The position numbers and the translations under genes are program-made. From the NCBI RefSeq assembly GCF_014268505.2, contig NZ_JABWQP020000001.1:868001-932000 (forward strand): a DNA stretch of 64,000 bases, given 5' to 3'. Below the pieces are notes generated by a model. It ran no database searches and was not told the DNA's origin. It worked only from the letters and a program-made list of their open reading frames with translations. Positions 50,140-59,177 of this stretch are shown here, piece after piece; the first letter of the stretch is position 1, and each line of letters starts with the position of its first letter. The DNA comes from Pseudomonas khorasanensis. GTDB lineage: Bacteria > Pseudomonadota > Gammaproteobacteria > Pseudomonadales > Pseudomonadaceae.

Positions 50140-51114
50140 GTGAGTCCGGGCAAAAAAATCCTCGGTCTCACGGCGTCGCTTTTGCTGCTGACGCTGTGGG
50201 CCAGTTACTTTTATGTATTCAACGAAAACCGTGACGGCCAGCTGGGCGGTGTCGGCGAGAGCACCGCCTGGTGCGGCACGCCCCCGACCACGGAAGCGGC
50301 GTTGCTGGGCAAGGATCAACTGACCTTGCGCGTCACCAACAATCTGCGCGGCGAGTTCATGGTCGGCGGTTCGCTGGTGGTTTCCGAACGCACTTTCAAC
50401 CGTTATGACCTGGGCCGCAACGAACTGCGCCTGCGTCTGGAACCGTTGCAATGGTCGTTCGGCGTGACGCCAATCTTCCTTGAGCAAGTCAAGGTACAGC
50501 CGCTGAGCCGCAACCTCTCGTCAACCAACAAAAGCGCCTTCGCCGAGCTGGAGCCACGTCCGATTGGCGTGCAGGGCCAGACTGCGGCGTTCCCGTTCGA
50601 CACCTATCGCTACGGCTACAAACCGGTGCTCTATTACCTCAAGGGCAGCGAGCGCGTTGACCTGCGTTTCAAGAACATCACCACGCTGATGGAGATGTCC
50701 AATACCTTCACGCCGATCCAGAAGTACAACCGCGTCGATTACATCAACGAGAAGAATTCGATGATCCGCGACGAGGATTACAAGCCTTACGGGCCGCACG
50801 AATGTGCCTTCAGCGTCGAGCGCAAAGGTTCGTTCAAAGTGGTGGTGTTGTTGCTTCTGCTGGTGCTGTGCCTGCCGCTGATGCTGGTGTTCTATCGTGA
50901 TGAGCCGGGCATCGATTTCCTCGCCACGCTGGTGGGTATCGGTGTGGTGCGGATGCTGCTGATCGGGCCGGTGCAGGATTTTCAGCTCTACAACATCGAC
51001 TTTTTGTTTGGCGCGGCGATTTTGCTGGTCGGGACTGTGTCGCTGATCAAGGCAATGCGGGCCAATCGCCGGCGGGAGATGGCGTTGCGCAGTGGGGAGA
51101 CGTCTTCGTGGTGA
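50140..51114 (+). CDS. Hypothetical membrane protein, three to four helices
   Basis: About 324 residues from GTG 50140, with AAGGGAG 8 nt upstream; an ATG at 50113 lacks a good ribosome site. One helix near the N-terminus (KKILGLTASLLLLTLWASYF), a periplasmic beta-rich region (about 40-235) with FPFDTYRYGY, then three helices near the C-terminus (VVVLLLLLVLCLPLMLVFY, LATLVGIGVVRMLLIG, FLFGAAILLVGTVSLI). The layout resembles DUF4436-type proteins, but I am not sure of the family. Single gene; a 312-bp repeat element follows its stop. Confidence 0.7.
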   Translation: MSPGKKILGLTASLLLLTLWASYFYVFNENRDGQLGGVGESTAWCGTPPTTEAALLGKDQLTLRVTNNLRGEFMVGGSLVVSERTFNRYDLGRNELRLRLEPLQWSFGVTPIFLEQVKVQPLSRNLSSTNKSAFAELEPRPIGVQGQTAAFPFDTYRYGYKPVLYYLKGSERVDLRFKNITTLMEMSNTFTPIQKYNRVDYINEKNSMIRDEDYKPYGPHECAFSVERKGSFKVVVLLLLLVLCLPLMLVFYRDEPGIDFLATLVGIGVVRMLLIGPVQDFQLYNIDFLFGAAILLVGTVSLIKAMRANRRREMALRSGETSSW

Positions 51115-51146
51115 TTGCTCGTTTCTGAAAACCAGAAGATCAAAAG

Positions 51147-51458
51147 CCCCTCACCCTAACCCTCTCCCGGAGGGAGAGGGGACTGACCGGGTTGTCTTGC
51201 GTGATACAGCGACGTGAAAGACCGAGTCGATTATGGATTCAAAGCCGATCGCTCAAGTTGGTGCAGTCCGTGAATATCCCCAATCGGTCCCCTCTACCTC
51301 CCGGCGGGAGAGGGGACTGACCGGGTTGTCTTGCGTGATACAGCGACGTGAAAGACCGAGTCGATTATGGATTCAAAGCCGATCGCTCAAGTCGATGCAG
51401 TCCGTGAATATTCCCCAATCGGTCCCCTCTCCCTTTGGGAGAGGGCTAGGGTGAGGGG
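51147..51458. mobile_element. MITE-like element with terminal inverted repeats and internal tandem duplication
   Basis: Both ends carry CCCCTCACCCTARCCCTCTCCC as inverted repeats (22 bp, one mismatch; 51147-51168 and 51437-51458). Inside, two near-identical copies of about 125 bp (from 51172 and 51306, period 134) start GGGAGAGGGGACTGACCGGG and contain CGACGTGAAAGACCGAGTCG. No open frame of consequence. It lies between the convergent genes at 50140 and 51477. Similar GC-rich pseudomonad repeats are known; this copy count was not checked. Confidence 0.7.
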
Positions 51459-51476
51459 CCACCAATCTCCAGGCGA

Positions 51477-53837
51477 TCACTTGAGCGCCGGATCCCCGCT
51501 ATTCATTTTCTTCCATCCCTGCAACAGCACCTGAGCTTTAGGCTCCTGCCCACTGTCCAGATACCACTGAATCAGCGACAGCCGCGCATTGCGGTTGGCC
51601 GGTTGTAGCTTCAGCAAACCTTCGAGAATTGCGCAGGCCTCATCGACCTTGCCGCTTTCATGCAGCGCCACCGCCAGCACGTAACCGTACTGTCCGTTCT
51701 CCGGTTCCAGTTGCGCGGCTTTGCCCAGGAAGGACATGGCGTCTGTGGACTGGCCGGCACGAATCAACGACAACCCGCGCGTGTGCTGCAACAGCGCCGC
51801 ATCCGGGTGTTGCCTGAGGCTGTCATCCAGCAGTTTCTGCGCGTCGGGCGCGCGGCCGTTGGCCTCCAGCCACTGTGCCAGCGTCACCAGCGCCGGGTAG
51901 AAATCCGGGTCGCGCTGGAGGGCACTGCGCAGCAGCGGTTCAACCTCGGCGCTGCGCCCGCTGGCCTGGTACAGCATCGCCAGGTTCAGGTTGGCTTCGG
52001 CGCGTTCCAGCAGGCTTTTCTGCACCGTTTCGTATTCAGCAATCGCCGCGTCCCAGCTGGATTTGGCGGCACCCAGACCGTTGTTGCGCGCGGCTCCCAA
52101 CAAGTCTCGGGCAGCCACGATGCGCACGGCTTTCACCGGATCGTTGAGCAACGGCGAAAGCAACGGTGCACGCTCCGGCGGCGGCAGGAACGCGCTGATC
52201 GCCCGCACCGCACTTTCCCGGACTTGCGGTTGCGGATGCTTGAGATCCTGCGTCGCCAGTTTTAGCGCCTGTTCGCTCGGGTACAGCGGCAGTTCGGCCA
52301 GCAGCGTCGCGCGTTGGATCGCCGGCAGATTGCTGCGCTGCAACTGCTCATACAGCGCATCGGCGGCGCCAGGCTGGCCGTTGCGGATCAGCCAGAGGCT
52401 TTCGTCATAACGCGGCGCTTGAGGGGTGCTGGAAGCGTTCCACAGTTTGAACTGCGCCGTGACCTGGTCGCCGGCCTTGCCTTGGTGACAAGTGAGGCAG
52501 GCGTCCGGCGTACCGAGCTTTTGCGCGCGCTCCGGATTGGGAATGCTGAAACTGTGGTCATGGCGCCAGTCGTTGCCCATGTAGAACTTGCCGGGCATGT
52601 GGCAATCGACGCATTGCGAGCCCGGTTGACCCGGAGTGTGACGGGTGTGCTCGATGGAGTCGTAGTTCTTCGCTTGCAGCCCCTTGCCATCGACGCCGGC
52701 GACCGAGGTCTTGCCGGCCGTGTTGTGACACTGCAGGCACACCGCGTTGCCCGGTGCTTTCAGTTCGTTGCTGTGGGGGTTGTGACAGTCACTGCAGCGC
52801 ACACCCTTGTCGAACATTTTGCTTTGCAGGAACGAGCCGTGTTCGAACACCTCGTCCTTGATCTTGCCGTCCAGCGCGTAGAGATCGCGGGTGAGGGGGC
52901 TGGGCAGATAATCGTCCATCAGGCGCTTGCCAACGGTGTAACCGTCACCCAACGGCGCGCGGCGCGCATGGCAGCGGGCGCAGGTTTCGATTTGCACCGT
53001 GGCGTTCTTGTCGTTGAGGTCGACGTCGAAGCCCTGATGTATCAGGTCGCCTTTTTTCCGTGTCCATTCCAGGTGACGGGACGCCGGGCCATGACAGGCC
53101 TGACAGCCGACGCCGAGGCTGTTCCATTGACTGTTGAAGGTATTGCTCGCCGCGTCAAAATTACGCTTGAAGCCAGTGGTATGACATTCCACGCACATGA
53201 AGTTGGCGTTCTGACTTGGCTTGCTCCAATGCAGCGGATTCTTGAAGTTGACCCCTTGACCGGGGTAGAGGTGGAACCATCGGTTTTTCTCGGTATCCCA
53301 GGCCACGCCCAACGCTTGCAAACGCCCTTCGCCGACCTCAATCAGGTATTGCTGCAGCGGTGCAATGCCGAAGGTATAGGCCACTCTGAAATCGGCGTGC
53401 TTGCCATCAATGCCCGGCGTGTTGACCCAGAACTCTTCCCCCTTGCGCGTGAACCGAGTGGTCTCGTTCTCGGACTTGAAAGTGACGTTGTTGAAATCGC
53501 CAAGGGTGGTTTGAGCATTCGCCGGTTGCATTGCCAGTTGATGGTGCGAGCCTTGCCAGTCCTTGACCTGCTCGCTGTGACAGCCTTGGCATTGCTGCTC
53601 GTCGACCATCGTTGCCGGCTGGCTCGCCGTGACCGTTTGCGGCTTGGCGGCTGGTGCTGCAGGCGTGCTGACGGGGACCGGTTTGACGGCTGCTGGCGCT
53701 GGGCTGAGCAGAAACCAGCCGATGCCGGCCACGGCTGCCAGCAGCACGCCGATGGTGATGGGAAAGAAGTAACGAGAAAAGGACGATTGAGACGCTTCAG
53801 GCTCGGGTTGCACCGCTTTGTTTTTATGCTTGGGCAT
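51477..53837 (-). CDS. Membrane-anchored octahaem c-type cytochrome with TPR domain
   Basis: 786 residues from ATG 53837 (GGAAG upstream). One membrane anchor (about 22-42), then a Pro/Ala linker and eight CxxCH haem-binding motifs: CQGCH, CVECH, CQACH, CARCH, CSDCH, CLQCH, CVDCH, CLTCH (about 85-465). The C-terminal half has HEAT-like and TPR repeats (SGRSAEVEPLLRSALQRDP, NGRAPDAQKLLDDSLRQHPD). Such doheme_CXXCH/TPR proteins are redox or electron-carrier proteins of unknown partners. Its function is unknown; it lies near the sulfatase/Bat genes but convergent with the gene at 50140. Confidence 0.82.
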   Translation of the reverse strand: MPKHKNKAVQPEPEASQSSFSRYFFPITIGVLLAAVAGIGWFLLSPAPAAVKPVPVSTPAAPAAKPQTVTASQPATMVDEQQCQGCHSEQVKDWQGSHHQLAMQPANAQTTLGDFNNVTFKSENETTRFTRKGEEFWVNTPGIDGKHADFRVAYTFGIAPLQQYLIEVGEGRLQALGVAWDTEKNRWFHLYPGQGVNFKNPLHWSKPSQNANFMCVECHTTGFKRNFDAASNTFNSQWNSLGVGCQACHGPASRHLEWTRKKGDLIHQGFDVDLNDKNATVQIETCARCHARRAPLGDGYTVGKRLMDDYLPSPLTRDLYALDGKIKDEVFEHGSFLQSKMFDKGVRCSDCHNPHSNELKAPGNAVCLQCHNTAGKTSVAGVDGKGLQAKNYDSIEHTRHTPGQPGSQCVDCHMPGKFYMGNDWRHDHSFSIPNPERAQKLGTPDACLTCHQGKAGDQVTAQFKLWNASSTPQAPRYDESLWLIRNGQPGAADALYEQLQRSNLPAIQRATLLAELPLYPSEQALKLATQDLKHPQPQVRESAVRAISAFLPPPERAPLLSPLLNDPVKAVRIVAARDLLGAARNNGLGAAKSSWDAAIAEYETVQKSLLERAEANLNLAMLYQASGRSAEVEPLLRSALQRDPDFYPALVTLAQWLEANGRAPDAQKLLDDSLRQHPDAALLQHTRGLSLIRAGQSTDAMSFLGKAAQLEPENGQYGYVLAVALHESGKVDEACAILEGLLKLQPANRNARLSLIQWYLDSGQEPKAQVLLQGWKKMNSGDPALK

Positions 53838-54049
53838 TGCGACTTCCGTAGTCCGGGTGCTTGGGCCTTCTGGCATGCGTGCAGCTCAATGCAGCTTTGC
53901 CGGATGATGGGCGTCTGTCAAATCAGCGTTGTGACCGGCTGCGCAGCGTCATATGAATTTTGTAGTTTGTCATCGCAATTGCTGCGGCTTTAGCTATACC
54001 TGTATCTCCCCTCTACAAAAATTTTGGGCCTTCTGACAGGAGTTACAGC

Positions 54050-54727
54050 ATGAAGCTAGCAGTAATGGTGGGCACGCTGTGCATTGCCACCCTCGGCGTG
54101 GTGGGCTGTTCCAGCAAGACCGTCGCTCCAGACCAGTACTCCGGATTTCTAAAGGATTACAGCCAACTGAAGGAGACCAAGTCACCGTCCGGTGCCGAAG
54201 TGATGCGCTGGATGGACCCCAAACTCGATATCAACAAATACACCAGCGTCTACGTCGAACCGAGCCAGTTGTACCCGAAGCCGCAAGCGACCGCGAAAAT
54301 CCCGCAACAGACCCTCAACGGCATCACCAGTTACTACGATCAGGCGCTCAAGCGTGAGATCGGCAAGTCGCTGCCGCTGGCCACCGGCCCCGGGCCGGGT
54401 GTGATCGTGGTGCGTCCGGCAATTACCGCAGTCAGCAGCAAGACCGAAGGCCTGCATGTGTATGAAGTGATTCCTATCGCATTGGTTGCCGCAGCGGTCA
54501 GCACCGCCACCGGTATCCGTGATCAGGAAACCACCCTGGCCACCGAGGCGGTGTTCATGGATGGCGCGAGCAATCAGGTGGTGGCTCAGGTGGTGCGCAA
54601 GGGCACAGGTAAACCGTTGGATAACTCTTCTCAGGTGATGAAAGCCGATGACATGAAAACTGTGATCGATGGCTGGGCGGCGGACATGCACCAGACCTAT
54701 CTGAAACTGAAGTCCGAAGCCAAGTAA
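54050..54727 (+). CDS. DUF3313 lipoprotein
   Basis: 225 residues. Lipobox VGCSS after MKLAVMVGTLCIATLG; the mature part (PDQYSGFLKDYSQLKE, YTSVYVEPSQLYPK, VVRPAITAVSSKTEGLHVYE) is the DUF3313 pattern, an uncharacterised outer-membrane or periplasmic lipoprotein family. CAGGAG is 7 nt before ATG 54050. Single gene flanked by a REPIN. Confidence 0.85.
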   Translation: MKLAVMVGTLCIATLGVVGCSSKTVAPDQYSGFLKDYSQLKETKSPSGAEVMRWMDPKLDINKYTSVYVEPSQLYPKPQATAKIPQQTLNGITSYYDQALKREIGKSLPLATGPGPGVIVVRPAITAVSSKTEGLHVYEVIPIALVAAAVSTATGIRDQETTLATEAVFMDGASNQVVAQVVRKGTGKPLDNSSQVMKADDMKTVIDGWAADMHQTYLKLKSEAK

Positions 54728-54744
54728 TGCAGCGAGACTGAGGG

Positions 54745-54815
54745 CCTCTTCGCGAGCAGGCTCGCTCCCACAATTGGAATGCAGTTCCTGTGGGAGCGAG
54801 CTTGCTTGCGAAAAA
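54745..54815. repeat. REPIN
   Basis: Facing REPs CTTCGCGAGCAGGCTCGCTC (54748 on) and TGTGGGAGCGAGCTTGCTTG (54790 on), between convergent genes. Confidence 0.8.
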
Positions 54816-54835
54816 GCACGCTGTCAGGCACCGCT

Positions 54836-57340
54836 TTACTGCCCGACAAACCAGCGAAAGTAAGGATTGCCCCGATCCCCCTGCATCACCTCACGAATAT
54901 CCCGTCCCCATGCCTCCCGATCGCCGTCATACGCATGCAGGCTTGCGCGATAGAACTGCATCAAACGCTGACGATGGGTTTCCATGCGCGCGTTGAACCC
55001 GGCGTCGGCATTCACCAGGGTGGGTGCCTGATACAGATCCAGCAGCGCCGGCAGCACCCGGGTAATTTCCTTGCTGCGTACCCACGGCGCGTATTCGATG
55101 CGAGGGTGATCATCGGTCACGGCGGGCGCATCGGCAGCGAAGCGCTCCAGACCGGCGCGGTCTGTGACCCAAGTAGCGAGCAGCGCCGCCGCCGAGCTAA
55201 TCCCGACGTCCTGCAGGGTGCTGCGTACGCTGTCCTGCTGGAAACGCTCGGTGATCTTCGCCGCATCCAGTTCGATCGGCGCCAATGAACCCACCAGCAA
55301 CATCTCGTGGAATTCACTGGTCCACAACGACGCATACGGAAACACATCAAGAAAGCTGCGCACCAGTGAACGCGAGTCGTCGATGTTCTGCGTTGGCAAC
55401 GGTAACCACTGCGCGACGATGCCCTTGTCTTGCAGACGACTGGCGGCCAGTTGATAGAAATCCCGCGAGTACAGATTGACCACGCCGGCGGCGGAGGGCG
55501 GTGGCGGCTCAAGGGTAATCACGTCGTATGTCTGCTCGCTTCGCAGCAATTCCTGACGACCATCGCGCAGACGCACATCGACGCCCGGGTCGCCAGCGGC
55601 ATTGAAGTTGCCTTTGAACAACGGCGCAGCCTTGACCACCGATGGCAGCAGTTCGGCAACCACCCGATGTTCCAGGCCGGGATAGCGCAGCATTGCGCCT
55701 GCGGTGATGCCGGTGCCGAAACCGATCACCAGGGTCGAACGCGGCTCACCGTTGTGAATGAGCAACGGCAGCAGCGCCTGAATGCGCATGTAGCGTAGCG
55801 AGGGCATGGCATCGCCGGTATTCGACACACCTTGAATGTACAAACGGTGAAAGGTGTTTTCGCCGCGCCCCTGGGTGACCACGGCGACGGTACCGCCGCG
55901 TCCTTCTTCATAGAACGCCAGCGTGCCGTTTCTCGCACCGGGCAGCAGGCTGGCGAGTTTATCGACGGGGGTCAGCACGGCCACGGCGACGGAAACCAGG
56001 CCTAGCGCAACCACCGCCTGACGCCGACCTTTAGCCACGCCGTGGCCCTTGCGCACGGCGAAGTAACCGATTGCCGCCGCGATGAGCGCCAGCAGACCCA
56101 ACGTGCGGACCAGTCCCAGTAACGGAATCAGCACGAAACCGCAAAGCATTACGCCAATGATCCCGCCCAAGGTGTTGAAGGCCACCACCGCGCCAACGTC
56201 TCGACCCACCCGGTCGGCGCCCACGCTCAAGCGCAGGGCCAATGGAAATGCCGCGCCCAGCAACAGTGTCGGCACAAACACAATGCTGATCGCCGCCACG
56301 GCAAAGCGCACGCTCATACCGGCCAGTTCACTGGCGCCCAGGTTCAGCACCCAGGTTTCCGCCTGGCTTTGGGCGAGCACCAGCCATCGGCCGAGCAAGG
56401 CAATCTCCAGCAATGCGATTAATCCGGCACCGGCGATCAACAGGCCGAACACACCCCAGGGGTCGCGAATCCGCTCGACACGCCGGGCGAGCAGGGCGCT
56501 GCCGATAAACAGGCCGGTCAGGTAGGTCGCCAGTACTACGGCAAACGCGTAGGTGCGAGTGCTCATGAACTGCACGATCGATTGCGACCAGACCACTTCA
56601 TAACCGAGCGCCACACCTCCGGCGATTGCGTAGAGCCATAGCGCGGTGCGGTCCGGGGCTTTTTCAGTGGTGTGCCTGACCGGCGTTGCGATCGGCGACC
56701 GATGCTGACGTTGCAACCACAGCGCGCCGGCGGCTGCCAGCAGGTTAAGCATCGCAGCGAACAACGCACTGCCACGCACACCCAGGGTGGCGATCAGCAC
56801 GAACGCAGCGAGCAGGGTTCCGACAATCGCGCCCAAGGTGTTTGCCGCATACAGCTGACCGCCGGCCTTGCCCGGGTCTGCGGCCAGCGAACGCACCAGC
56901 ACCGGCAGCGTGCCGCCCATCAATACCGCCGGAATGCCGACCAGCGCAAACGGCAGCAGCCAGGCAAACAGACCGACATGACTCTGCAGCCAGGAAAACG
57001 GGCTGGCCGCCAGACTCATGGCCACCGTCGCGCCAACGCCGAGCATCGCCACCAGCACCTCCAGACCGGCATACAGCAGAACCGGCTGCTGCAGGCGATC
57101 GGCCCAGCGCCCGAACAGCCAGCCGCCGAGGGCGAGCCCCGCGAAGAATGCGCTGATGCCGGTGGTGATCGCGTAAACCTCGACGCCGACAACCAGCGAC
57201 AGTTGCTTGATCCACAGCACCTGATAGACCAGCGCGGCGGCGCCGGAGATGCATAGCAGCAGCGCGGGGGCCATCAAGGCAGTAGAAACGACTTGCGGGA
57301 CGGGTATGGCCGACGGCTTGCTGGCGATACGTGAGGACAT
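54836..57340 (-). CDS. Fused MFS-type membrane protein / spermidine synthase-like domain
   Basis: 834 residues from ATG 57340 (MSSRIASKPSAIPVP...). The N-terminal about 500 residues have twelve or more hydrophobic segments in repeated units (LVYQVLWIKQLSLVVGVEVY, YEVVWSQSIVQFM). The C-terminal third is a spermidine-synthase/methyltransferase fold with SAM-type motif TLVIGFGTGITAGAML and DVITLEPPPPSAAGVVNLYS. The real reaction is unknown; similar fusions are not proven polyamine enzymes. Longer upstream starts run into a REPIN. It is the first gene to the right of DUF3313. Confidence 0.8.
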   Translation of the reverse strand: MSSRIASKPSAIPVPQVVSTALMAPALLLCISGAAALVYQVLWIKQLSLVVGVEVYAITTGISAFFAGLALGGWLFGRWADRLQQPVLLYAGLEVLVAMLGVGATVAMSLAASPFSWLQSHVGLFAWLLPFALVGIPAVLMGGTLPVLVRSLAADPGKAGGQLYAANTLGAIVGTLLAAFVLIATLGVRGSALFAAMLNLLAAAGALWLQRQHRSPIATPVRHTTEKAPDRTALWLYAIAGGVALGYEVVWSQSIVQFMSTRTYAFAVVLATYLTGLFIGSALLARRVERIRDPWGVFGLLIAGAGLIALLEIALLGRWLVLAQSQAETWVLNLGASELAGMSVRFAVAAISIVFVPTLLLGAAFPLALRLSVGADRVGRDVGAVVAFNTLGGIIGVMLCGFVLIPLLGLVRTLGLLALIAAAIGYFAVRKGHGVAKGRRQAVVALGLVSVAVAVLTPVDKLASLLPGARNGTLAFYEEGRGGTVAVVTQGRGENTFHRLYIQGVSNTGDAMPSLRYMRIQALLPLLIHNGEPRSTLVIGFGTGITAGAMLRYPGLEHRVVAELLPSVVKAAPLFKGNFNAAGDPGVDVRLRDGRQELLRSEQTYDVITLEPPPPSAAGVVNLYSRDFYQLAASRLQDKGIVAQWLPLPTQNIDDSRSLVRSFLDVFPYASLWTSEFHEMLLVGSLAPIELDAAKITERFQQDSVRSTLQDVGISSAAALLATWVTDRAGLERFAADAPAVTDDHPRIEYAPWVRSKEITRVLPALLDLYQAPTLVNADAGFNARMETHRQRLMQFYRASLHAYDGDREAWGRDIREVMQGDRGNPYFRWFVGQ

Positions 57341-57380
57341 GCGGTTGGCCTTGTTCCGGTGCGAAAACCTGTGACTGTGC

Positions 57381-57465
57381 CGGCCTCTTCGTGAGCAGGC
57401 TCGCTCCCACATTGGACGTGTGTACGCCACAGATCCCCTGTGGGAGCGAGCCTGCTCGCCAATGG
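57381..57465. repeat. REPIN
   Basis: Facing REPs CTTCGTGAGCAGGCTCGCTC (57386 on) and TGTGGGAGCGAGCCTGCTCG (57439 on), just upstream of the fused membrane protein gene. Confidence 0.8.
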
Positions 57466-57492
57466 AGCCGACACGGTCTCTTGTCGAATACA

Positions 57493-57522
57493 ACGCCGCC
57501 CGCCAATGACGGCGGGTGGCGT
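57493..57522 (-). terminator. Terminator after the arylsulfatase gene
   Basis: ACGCCGCCCGCC and GGCGGGTGGCGT form an 11-12 bp stem (one G-T pair) with a short loop, followed on the minus strand by TTGTATT. It is 10 bp past the sulfatase stop. Confidence 0.65.
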
Positions 57523-57532
57523 TGCAGTTGTC

Positions 57533-59107
57533 TTACTGCGCTTTTTTCATTTTTTCTTCGATACGGCGATCCACATCCGCGCGGATCTGGTCGATGCTGA
57601 AGCTCGCCGGACGCTGACTAGGCGGGTAATCGACGAAGGTCTGCAGGAACTTCGCAGCCCGGCGGGTACCGTCGAAAATCAGATAATCGTTTTTCGTCAG
57701 CCAGTCGTAATATTGGTCAGACACGATGTCGGCACGTTCGTATGGGTCCATGCGCAGGTTGAACATTTTCGGTACGCGCAGGCACGTGAACGGTTCGCTC
57801 CACACCTCCAGGCCACCGGGTGCGCGCTGCTCGCAGAACACCAGTTTCCAATCGTTGAAGCGCATGCTGACCAGCACGCCGTCATCGTTGAAATAGTAGA
57901 ACTCCTTGCGCGCGCTCTTGTCGGTTTTGCCGGTCAGGTAATCGAGCTGGTTGTAGCCGTCCAGGTGCACCTTGAAGTTCTTGCCACCAATGTCGGTGCC
58001 TTTGAGCAGACGATCCTTGATGTCGGCATCGCCAACCGCCGCCAGCAGGGTAGGGAACCAGTCGAGCCCCGAGAACATTTGGGTAGACACTTCACCGCCC
58101 TTGATTTTGCCAGGCCAGCGAATCATCGCCGGCACTCGGTACGCGCCTTCCCAGTTCGAGTTTTTCTCGTTGCGGAACGGGGTCGTCGCGGCGTCCGGCC
58201 ATGACCATTGGTTCGGGCCGTTGTCGGTGGTGTAGACGACGATGGTGTTATCCGTCAGCTTCAGGTCATCCAGGGTCTTGAGCAGCTTGCCGACGTCGCC
58301 GTCATGCTCAAGCATGCCGTCGGCGTACTCGTTGCCGACCATCCCGCTTTGCCCCTGCATCGATTCACGAACATGCGTGAACGCGTGCATGCGCGTGGTG
58401 TTCATCCAGACGAAAAACGGTTTGTCCGCTTTGGCTTGTTTCTCGATAAAAGCCTGCGCCGCTGCGGTGGTTTCGTCGTCGATGGTCTCCATGCGTTTCT
58501 TGTTCAGCGCGCCGGTGTCTTCGATCTTGCCGTCGGCAAAGCTGTGAATCACGCCACGGGGAGAGGCGGCCTTGGTGAACTCGACGTCATCCTTGGGCCA
58601 GTAAGGACGCTCTGGCTCCTCTTCGGCGTTGAGGTGGTAAAGGTTGCCGAAAAATTCGTCGAAGCCGTGGTTGGTCGGCAGGTATTCATCTTTGTCGCCC
58701 AAGTGGTTCTTGCCGAACTGGCCGGTGGCATAGCCCTGGGCTTTGAGCGCCTGAGCGATGGTGACATCGCGCGGCTGCAATCCCACGGGCACGCCCGGCA
58801 TGCCGACCTTCGAAAGGCCGGTACGCAACGGCGTCTGCCCGGTGATGAACGATGATCGTCCCGCCGTGCAGCTGTTTTCGGCGTAGTAATCGGTAAAGAT
58901 CATGCCTTCTTTGGCAATGCGGTCGATGTTCGGGGTTTTGTAGCCCACCACACCCATCGAGTAGGCGCTGATGTTGGTCTGGCCGATGTCATCGCCAAAA
59001 ATGACGAGAATGTTGGGTTTTTCAGCCGCTGTGGCGGTTGCCGACAGCGCCATCACCGAGGTTGCCACCAGGGCGAGTTTCGGAAGCCACTTGCGTATGC
59101 GAGTCAT
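57533..59107 (-). CDS. Arylsulfatase-type sulfatase (periplasmic)
   Basis: 524 residues. Signal peptide (ends TATAA-EK). The calcium site DD is at 39-40, and the activation motif CTAGR at 80-84 has Cys80, which must be turned to formylglycine by a sulfatase-modifying enzyme. Later conserved segments are HLGDKDEYLPTNHG and TDNGPNQWSWPDA. The substrate is a sulfate ester of unknown kind. It follows the HAD phosphatase in the same direction with 70 bp between. Terminator just after. Confidence 0.87.
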   Translation of the reverse strand: MTRIRKWLPKLALVATSVMALSATATAAEKPNILVIFGDDIGQTNISAYSMGVVGYKTPNIDRIAKEGMIFTDYYAENSCTAGRSSFITGQTPLRTGLSKVGMPGVPVGLQPRDVTIAQALKAQGYATGQFGKNHLGDKDEYLPTNHGFDEFFGNLYHLNAEEEPERPYWPKDDVEFTKAASPRGVIHSFADGKIEDTGALNKKRMETIDDETTAAAQAFIEKQAKADKPFFVWMNTTRMHAFTHVRESMQGQSGMVGNEYADGMLEHDGDVGKLLKTLDDLKLTDNTIVVYTTDNGPNQWSWPDAATTPFRNEKNSNWEGAYRVPAMIRWPGKIKGGEVSTQMFSGLDWFPTLLAAVGDADIKDRLLKGTDIGGKNFKVHLDGYNQLDYLTGKTDKSARKEFYYFNDDGVLVSMRFNDWKLVFCEQRAPGGLEVWSEPFTCLRVPKMFNLRMDPYERADIVSDQYYDWLTKNDYLIFDGTRRAAKFLQTFVDYPPSQRPASFSIDQIRADVDRRIEEKMKKAQ

Positions 59108-59177
59108 CTGACTTGCTCCTTTGCACGGGGGTCGTTTTTTGCGACAAACGTTTATTGCACTCCTGCATCACGCTTTC

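Noticed and set aside
52314-53993. A 559-codon open frame opposite the octahaem cytochrome
   Set aside because: Antisense shadow; the minus-strand gene has eight haem motifs and a membrane anchor.
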